A DNA stretch of 64,000 nucleotides. It comes from DASUPK01 sp963736685 (GTDB lineage Bacteria; Actinomycetota; Thermoleophilia; Solirubrobacterales; 70-9). Of the stretch, positions 58,869 to 64,000 are shown one piece after another (within the stretch, counting starts at the first letter, position 1; each line of letters starts with the position of its first letter). Position numbers and translations under genes: made by a program. The notes under the pieces were generated by a model. That model was not told the DNA's origin and ran no database searches. It was given only the letters and a program-made list of their open reading frames with translations. The DNA lies in contig CAVTPZ010000022.1 of the NCBI GenBank assembly GCA_963736685.1, forward strand, positions 1 through 64,000, read 5' to 3'.

Positions 58869-59735
58869 TCAGGCGGCCAGGGCCGCTTGCAGCGCGGCCG
58901 CCACCCGGTCCGGGTCCTCGATCTGCGGGTAGTGGCCGAGATCCTCGAAGCGCGTCACAGGGGCGCTCGGGCGCAGGGCGATCACGGCGTCCAGGACCGC
59001 CTCGGTGGCGACCGGGTCGATCATGCCCCAGGCGAGGGACAGCGGCTTCTCCCAGTCACGCAGGGCGCCGTGCCAGCGATCGGCGTGCTTGAAGCGCTCC
59101 TCCATGTAGGCGATCGTCTTGTGATTCAGCGTGCGCCCGCCACCGGCGCAGATCAGCTCCCACTGGTCCTCCGCCTCGTCGGGCGTCAGCGGGTGGTCGG
59201 GCGAGAAGATCGAGCCGAACTGCTGGCGGAAGAAGCGCTCGGAGGAGAGGCGCGAGAACAGCGGCCCGACTGCGCTCCGGAGGATCCGCTGGCCGAGAGT
59301 GGGGCTGGCGGCGTCCTGGACCATCGACCCGTTGAGGAGCAGCCCGCCTCTCAGATCCATCTCGAGCGCCCCCTCGATGTCCCGAGCCATCAGCTCGTTG
59401 GCGACCGACGTTCCCATGTCGTGGGCCAGGAAGAAGACCTCTCGCATCCCGTCCCGCCGCCGGACCATCTCCTCCACCATGTCGGCTTGCCAGTGCAGCG
59501 TGTAGCTGTGGTCCCGGGGCTTCTCGGAGAGCCCGAAGCCGAGGAAGTCCGGCGCCAGAACCGCGCGATCCGCCTCGCGCTCGAGCAGCAGTTTCCAGTC
59601 ATAGGAGCTGGAGGGAAAGCCGTGCAGCAGAACCAGCAGCGGGCCGTCCCCATCATGCTCGTAGACGTGGATCCGGCGGTCCCGGAACTCCACCTCTGAG
59701 CCGCGATCGCGCCAGGCCTCGACTCGCTCGTTCAC
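58869..59735 (-). CDS. Alpha/beta hydrolase (haloalkane dehalogenase/epoxide hydrolase-like)
   Basis: A 288-residue hydrolase. HGFPSSSYDWKLLL gives the oxyanion region, FFLAHDMGTSVANEL an Asp nucleophile, and GHYPQIEDP the catalytic His. An aspartate nucleophile points to dehalogenase, epoxide hydrolase or fluoroacetate-dehalogenase-like chemistry rather than esterase. The actual substrate is unknown. It lies between dusB and greA on the minus strand. Confidence 0.85.
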   Translation of the reverse strand: MNERVEAWRDRGSEVEFRDRRIHVYEHDGDGPLLVLLHGFPSSSYDWKLLLEREADRAVLAPDFLGFGLSEKPRDHSYTLHWQADMVEEMVRRRDGMREVFFLAHDMGTSVANELMARDIEGALEMDLRGGLLLNGSMVQDAASPTLGQRILRSAVGPLFSRLSSERFFRQQFGSIFSPDHPLTPDEAEDQWELICAGGGRTLNHKTIAYMEERFKHADRWHGALRDWEKPLSLAWGMIDPVATEAVLDAVIALRPSAPVTRFEDLGHYPQIEDPDRVAAALQAALAA

Positions 59736-59739
59736 GGGC

Positions 59740-60729
59740 TCAGGCCGCCGCCACGACGGGTGCCGAAAGCCCCGCCACCAGCGCCCTGGCCTCCTCGAGA
59801 TCCGTGCTCGCCTGGAAGGCGGCGGTCGTCGCCTTGTCGGCGTCGAGCCGCTCGAGGTACCAGGGATAGAACTTCCTCAGGTAGCGGGCCGCCCGATCGG
59901 AGCCGAGGTGCTCCTCCCCCCGATCCATCACCCAGAGCAGCTCGGCGACGATCTCGTCGCGCTCGGGCGGCGCGGTGCGCGCCCCGGTGAGCTCCTCGAA
60001 GATCCAGGGATTGCCGAGCGATCCCCGGGCGACCATCACGGCATCCGCCCCGGAGGCCGCGTAGGCGCGGCGAGCCGCCTCCGCGCTGTCGAGCCCGCCG
60101 GAGATGATCACGGGCACGTCGATTCGCTCGACCAGTTCGCGCGTCAGGGCGTAGTCGGGCTGCCCCTTGTGCTGAGTGGCTGCGGCGCGGGGGTGGAACC
60201 CGACGGCGGCCACGCCGGCATCCTCGGCCAGGCGGATGGCGAGATCGAAGCCCTCGCGCCCGCCCCGGGCGAGCCCCGAGCGAACCTTGACCGTCACCGG
60301 GATGCCGCCGCCCTCCCGCGCGGCGCTGGCGATCGCCACCGCGAGATCGGGGTCACCGAGCAGCGCCGCCCCCGCTCCGGTCTTGCAGACCTTCTTCACC
60401 GGGCAGCCCATGTTGATGTCGATCAGGTCCGCACCCGCGTCCGCGACGATCTCCGACGCCGAGCGCATCACGTCAGGGTCCTGCCCGAAGAGCTGGACGG
60501 AGACAGGGTGCTCGTCGGGATGCAGGCGAAGGAGCTCTCTCACGGTGCGCTCGTTGCGGTAGTGGAGCCCGAAGCTGGAGACCATCTCCGAGACCGCCAG
60601 GCCGGCGCCGTGCCGGCGCGCCTGCAGGCGGACGAACCAGTTGCCGATCCCCGCGAGGGGCGCGAGCAGGACGCGGTTGGCGATCTCGACGTCGCCGATG
60701 CGGAAGGGGGATGTCAGCGGCGGCTGCAT
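59740..60729 (-). CDS. dusB: tRNA-dihydrouridine synthase (DusB-type)
   Basis: A 329-residue FMN enzyme that reduces uridines in tRNA. The TIM-barrel starts FRIGDVEIANRVLLAPLAGI. The catalytic Cys is in DINMGCPVKKVCKTGAGAAL (Cys109). FMN-binding HPRAAATQHKGQPDY and VMVARGSLGNPWIF, and the C-terminal helical domain, are present. It starts 18 bases after the coaX stop and ends 4 bases before the hydrolase start. Confidence 0.94.
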   Translation of the reverse strand: MQPPLTSPFRIGDVEIANRVLLAPLAGIGNWFVRLQARRHGAGLAVSEMVSSFGLHYRNERTVRELLRLHPDEHPVSVQLFGQDPDVMRSASEIVADAGADLIDINMGCPVKKVCKTGAGAALLGDPDLAVAIASAAREGGGIPVTVKVRSGLARGGREGFDLAIRLAEDAGVAAVGFHPRAAATQHKGQPDYALTRELVERIDVPVIISGGLDSAEAARRAYAASGADAVMVARGSLGNPWIFEELTGARTAPPERDEIVAELLWVMDRGEEHLGSDRAARYLRKFYPWYLERLDADKATTAAFQASTDLEEARALVAGLSAPVVAAA

Positions 60730-60747
60730 CTCGCAAAGGGTATGCCG

Positions 60748-61512
60748 CTAGGTGTTGAGGTCGTAGATCAGGCGGAGACCCGTGAGGGTCAGCAGAGGGT
60801 CCACCTCGTTGATCGTCTCGCAGTGCGGCGCGATCGTGGTGGCGAGGCCGCCGGTCGCGATGAAGGTCGCCTCCTCGCCGAGCGCCTCGGCGAGGCGACG
60901 GTCGATCCCGTCGACCAGGCCGGCGAACCCGTACGCGAACCCCGCCTGGATGGCCGCCGTCGTGTGCTTGCCGATCGCACCCTCGGGCGCGGAGAGATCG
61001 ATTCTCGGGAGCTTGGCCGTACGGGAGGTGAGCGCCTCCATCGAGATCTCCACGCCCGGCCCGATCACGCCGCCGAGGTATTCACCGGCGCCGGAGACGA
61101 CGTCGAAGTTCGTCGAGGTGCCGAAGTCGACCGCCACGCAAGCGCCGCCGACCTTTGCGTGGGCCGCCACCGCATTGACGAGCCGGTCCGCACCGAGCTC
61201 ATGCGGGTTGTCGACGAGGATCGGCATCCCTGTCTTCAGGTTCGGCCCGACGAGCATGCACGGGGTGCCCATGTGCCGCTCGGTGAGGGCCTCGTACTCC
61301 GGCCCGAGCTGCGGAACCACCGTTGAGACGATCGCCCCATCCAGCGACCCGAAGTCAAGGCCGTCCAGCGCCAGCAGATGGGAGATCGTCGCGGCGAGCT
61401 CATCGGCTGTGGCGCTCGGAAGGGTGCCCAGGCGCCAGTCTCGCCGCAGATCCTCCCCATCGAAGGCACCGATGTGGGTCTGGGTGTTCCCTACGTCGAC
61501 CGCGAGCAGCAT
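60748..61512 (-). CDS. coaX: Type III pantothenate kinase
   Basis: A 254-residue ASKHA-fold kinase for the first step of coenzyme A synthesis. The phosphate motif LAVDVGNTQTHIGAFDGEDL, the pantothenate/phosphate motif ELGADRLVNAVAAHAKVGGA and VAVDFGTSTNFDVVSGAGEY are the PanK-III signatures. It is divergent from the GST-like gene across 37 bases. The pairing coaX-dusB keeps part of a Gram-positive gene order. Confidence 0.95.
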   Translation of the reverse strand: MLLAVDVGNTQTHIGAFDGEDLRRDWRLGTLPSATADELAATISHLLALDGLDFGSLDGAIVSTVVPQLGPEYEALTERHMGTPCMLVGPNLKTGMPILVDNPHELGADRLVNAVAAHAKVGGACVAVDFGTSTNFDVVSGAGEYLGGVIGPGVEISMEALTSRTAKLPRIDLSAPEGAIGKHTTAAIQAGFAYGFAGLVDGIDRRLAEALGEEATFIATGGLATTIAPHCETINEVDPLLTLTGLRLIYDLNT

Positions 61513-61549
61513 GTGCGGGATTAAACAGACCCGAATAGGATCCGCCGCA

Positions 61550-62290
61550 ATGGCCGAGGCAAAGCTCTACGTGATCCCCGGCTCGCATCCGTCGCGCTCG
61601 GCGATGCTGATGCTCGACCGCAAGGGGATTCCGTACAAGCGGGTCGACCTGATGCCCGTGATCTCCAAGGGCGTCCTGCGGGCCATGCGTTTTCCGGGGA
61701 ACACGGTGCCGGCGCTGAAGCTCGACGGCACTCGGATCCAGGGTTCTCACGAGATCGCGCTCGAGCTCGACCGCATCAAACCGGATCCGCCCCTCTACCC
61801 CTCGAATGCCGACGATCGGGCGAAGGTCGAGAAGGCCGAGGCCTGGGGGGACGACTTCCAGCACAAACCGCGACAGCTCAGCTGGTGGGCGTTCAAGCGG
61901 GACCGCGCTCCGATGGCGAGCTACTCGGAGGGAGCGCGGCTCGGCGTCCCGGTCGGCCTCGCCGTCAAGACCGGCGGCCCGCTGGTCGCCGCGGCAGCCC
62001 GCCTGAACGAAGCGACCGACGAGAACGTGCATGCCGACCTGGCCGCGCTGCCCGGCGATCTCGACCGGATCGACCAGTGGATCGAGGAGGGCGTGATCGG
62101 AGGGGACCAGCCGAATGCGGCCGACTACCAGATCGCCCCGAGCGTCAGGCTGGCGATGACCTTCGACGACCTGCGGCCGGCGATCGAACCGCGTCCCGCC
62201 GGCGAGCTCGCACTGCGCATCGTCCCTGATTTCAAGGGCCGCACACCTCCGGTGTTCCCGCCGGAATGGCTCACGGGCCTGCGCTCCTAG
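61550..62290 (+). CDS. Glutathione S-transferase-fold protein
   Basis: A 246-residue protein. The thioredoxin-like N-terminal domain (AKLYVIPGSHPSRSAMLMLD, then IPYKRVDLMP and FPGNTVPALKLDGTRIQGSH) is followed by a helical C-terminal domain. The usual catalytic Tyr/Ser/Cys position holds Ser/His (GSHPSRS). Actinobacteria generally lack glutathione, so another thiol or a structural role is likely. It is convergent with folK, overlapping its stop by 4 bases. Confidence 0.85.
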   Translation: MAEAKLYVIPGSHPSRSAMLMLDRKGIPYKRVDLMPVISKGVLRAMRFPGNTVPALKLDGTRIQGSHEIALELDRIKPDPPLYPSNADDRAKVEKAEAWGDDFQHKPRQLSWWAFKRDRAPMASYSEGARLGVPVGLAVKTGGPLVAAAARLNEATDENVHADLAALPGDLDRIDQWIEEGVIGGDQPNAADYQIAPSVRLAMTFDDLRPAIEPRPAGELALRIVPDFKGRTPPVFPPEWLTGLRS

Positions 62291-62784
62291 GCGAGCGGCG
62301 AACCGACGCGATTGACCCGCTGACCCGGCCCGAGTGCCGCGAGCGCTTCTCGCAACTCTGTGCCGTCCGGTAGCGCGAGCTCGGGATCGAGCTCAAGCAG
62401 TGGCACCAGCACGAAGCGGCGCGAGGTCACCTCCCGATGGGGAAGCGTGAGCCGGTCTGTGGCCAGCTCGATGTCGCCGAGCAGGAGCAGGTCCACGTCG
62501 ATCGGCCGGGGCCCGTGACGCGGGCCGTCGAAGTCACGGCCGGCCTCCGCCTCGATCTCCTTGCAGAGGTCGAGCAGCTTCTCGGGCTCGAGGCCGCTCC
62601 GGACCCGCACCACGGCGTTGAGGAACTCCGGCTGATCGACGATCTCCCCGACCGGCTCTGTCTCATATGGCGATGACACCACCTCGACCGTCACGCCACG
62701 AGCCCTGAGGCCCTCGATCGCCGAGTGCAGCTGGGCCTCGCGGTCGCCCACGTTGGAGCCGAGGCCGAGATAGCCGATTCTCAT
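62287..62784 (-). CDS. folK: 2-amino-4-hydroxy-6-hydroxymethyldihydropteridine diphosphokinase
   Basis: A 165-residue HPPK enzyme of folate synthesis. YLGLGSNVGDRE opens the fold. SPYETEPVG, the magnesium/ATP motif RHGPRPIDVDLLLLGD and LPHREVTSRRFVLVPLLELD are diagnostic. The ATG at 62784 is preferred to an upstream start that adds a Thr-rich leader. It follows folB after 31 bases. Confidence 0.95.
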   Translation of the reverse strand: MRIGYLGLGSNVGDREAQLHSAIEGLRARGVTVEVVSSPYETEPVGEIVDQPEFLNAVVRVRSGLEPEKLLDLCKEIEAEAGRDFDGPRHGPRPIDVDLLLLGDIELATDRLTLPHREVTSRRFVLVPLLELDPELALPDGTELREALAALGPGQRVNRVGSPLA

Positions 62785-62815
62785 CACGCAGGTCGCGCTG
62801 TCGCGCGCCCCCGCA

Positions 62816-63244
62816 CTATCCGTCGTCGTCCTCGGGCTCGCGGTCAAGCGATTTCTCGAGCGTCACCTCGACGCCGGCCTCCTGGACGACGTACGGCAGC
62901 GGCGGCTCGGGCTTGGCGGCGCGAACCCGAACGGATTCGCAGTCGAAGCGTTCCATCATGCGGCCCGCCACGACCTGGCAGAGGCGCTCGAGCGTTCGGT
63001 AGCTCTTCTCGGTCGCGGCCAGGGCAACGATGTCGCAGACCTCCGAGTAGTCGACCGTGTCGTCGACCCGGTCCGTCAGGACCGCGTCGCAGTCGGGCAC
63101 GTCGAAGGTGAGGTCGAACTCGAGCCGCTGACCCACCTCCTGCTCGGCGTCTGTGACTCCGTGATGCGTATATATGGAGAGGCCGCGGATCTCGACCTCG
63201 ACCGAAGGTTGCGCGGCGTCGTCGTGCTCGTCCACGCTCGCCAA
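62816..63244 (-). CDS. folB: Dihydroneopterin aldolase
   Basis: A 142-residue folate-pathway enzyme. The active-site Glu is in IYTHHGVTDAEQEVGQRLEF. VDYSEVCDIV and the catalytic Lys in RAAKPEPPLPY complete the signature. The C-terminus has an acidic extension (EPEDDDG). It is upstream of folK on the minus strand and divergent from the hydrolase at 63273 across 28 bases. Confidence 0.94.
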   Translation of the reverse strand: MASVDEHDDAAQPSVEVEIRGLSIYTHHGVTDAEQEVGQRLEFDLTFDVPDCDAVLTDRVDDTVDYSEVCDIVALAATEKSYRTLERLCQVVAGRMMERFDCESVRVRAAKPEPPLPYVVQEAGVEVTLEKSLDREPEDDDG

Positions 63245-63272
63245 ATTAGCGGGTCGTGAAAGGCTGTCGCGC

Positions 63273-64000
63273 GTGATCGCCTCCAGCGAGCTACAGCATC
63301 ACTACGCGGACCTGGCCGAGTGCCGAATGCACTACGTCGCCCGCGGCGAGGGCAAGCCGATCCTCTTCCTGCACGGCTTCCCGCAATTCTGGTTCCTATG
63401 GCGTCGCCAGCTCGCCGACCTCGGCGAAGACCACGCGGTGTACGCACCCGACATGCGTGGCTTCAACCTCTCCTGCCGCCCCGCGGAGGTCGAGGCCTAC
63501 CGGATGCGGCATCTGCTCGCCGATGTCCGCGAGCTGATCGAGCAGCTCGACCTCGTCCCGCTGACCCTCGTCGGACATGACTGGGGCGGCATCGTCTCCT
63601 GGGCTTTCGCCCTGAAATACCCCGAGATGCTCGAGCGCCTCGTGGTCATCGACGGCGCCCCGCCCTTCACCTGGAATCGCGACCTGCGCGAGAGCCCCAA
63701 GCAGCGCCAGGCCGTCAACTACATGCTCGAGTTCTCGAAGCCCTCACCGGGTCCCGAGGACATGCTGTCCGCCAACGACTTCTCGCTGATGGACGACCTG
63801 CTGCTTCGGATCGGAGGGCGCGGAGCTCACCTTTCCGATGAGGAGCGTGCCGCCTACCACGAGGCCTGGGCGCAGCCCGGCGCGCTGCGCGGCGGGCTCA
63901 ACTACTACCGGGCGGCCCGCATGGGAGAGCAGGTCGCGGCTGCCGGAGCGCCCGAGGAGTACGAGGGCAAGATCAGCTCGCAGACCGTTCAGGTCCCGAC
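63273..64000 (+). CDS. Alpha/beta hydrolase (epoxide hydrolase/haloacetate dehalogenase-like), cut by the window edge
   Basis: The first 242 residues are present, from the GTG at 63273. HGFPQFWFLWRRQL, the Asp nucleophile in VGHDWGGIVSW and VIDGAPPFTWNRDLRESPKQ are typical of the epoxide-hydrolase group, and the cap domain follows. The C-terminal acid and His lie beyond 64000. It is divergent from folB. A second Asp-nucleophile hydrolase lies at 58869. Confidence 0.88.
   Translation, partial: MIASSELQHHYADLAECRMHYVARGEGKPILFLHGFPQFWFLWRRQLADLGEDHAVYAPDMRGFNLSCRPAEVEAYRMRHLLADVRELIEQLDLVPLTLVGHDWGGIVSWAFALKYPEMLERLVVIDGAPPFTWNRDLRESPKQRQAVNYMLEFSKPSPGPEDMLSANDFSLMDDLLLRIGGRGAHLSDEERAAYHEAWAQPGALRGGLNYYRAARMGEQVAAAGAPEEYEGKISSQTVQVP

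Overview
The window is high-GC DNA with densely packed, often overlapping genes, frequent GTG starts and few long gaps. The gene content (CarD, DisA, a SigH-type sigma factor, an RskA-type anti-sigma factor, an F420-type luciferase-family oxidoreductase, rhomboid, several GTG-started small membrane proteins) fits a high-GC Gram-positive actinobacterium. By general resemblance I favour the Thermoleophilia/Solirubrobacterales side, but this is inference; no rRNA is present. The window holds no phage, insertion sequence or CRISPR array.

Left part (1-19.8 kb): small cupin and SnoaL proteins, a Ser/Gly-repeat membrane protein, then a minus-strand amino-acid operon lysA-hom-thrC-mscL-SHOCT protein-thrB. 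It is followed by an M23 cell-wall hydrolase, a low-complexity membrane protein with a His-rich tail, and a set of fatty-acid genes (acyl-CoA dehydrogenase, thiolase, 3-hydroxyacyl-CoA dehydrogenase). Two of these carry the same 22-bp TetR-like operator upstream. A cell-wall-binding-repeat-like protein, an 80-residue protein and a metallo-beta-lactamase protein form a tightly overlapping plus-strand unit. Around 16.7-17.6 kb six single-base insertions break two genes, including a blue-copper lipoprotein; this looks like local sequence error or recent decay.

Middle part (19.8-30.7 kb): a CBS/CNNM membrane protein, pterin dehydratase, a cobalamin-type binding protein, rhomboid, two ECF sigma factors each overlapping a membrane partner gene, a PlsC-GpsA fusion enzyme that would make and use glycerol 3-phosphate in phospholipid synthesis, an iron-type alcohol dehydrogenase and tRNA-Thr(UGU).

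Right part (30.7-64 kb): reading leftward on the minus strand the order is folB, folK, coaX, dusB, greA, lysS, clpC, radA, disA, carD, ispD, ispF, cysS, rlmB, sigH. This largely matches the ancient gene order known from Bacillus subtilis, interrupted by mostly plus-strand inserts: a GST-like protein, a diguanylate cyclase, a secreted repeat protein, an SCP2/hydrolase-acyltransferase-SRPBCC lipid cassette, and a marR/yceI/FMN-reductase locus. A KUP potassium transporter, a fatty acyl-CoA ligase and a long coiled-coil protein are also set in the minus-strand series.

Most notable non-gene signals: a 97-bp element present twice (15355-15451 and 58138-58234), each copy exactly filling the space between the stop codon of one gene and the start region of the next; a 76-nt three-segment inverted repeat after radA; a 57-nt inverted repeat at 11288-11344; and a possible structured leader at 8570-8655.
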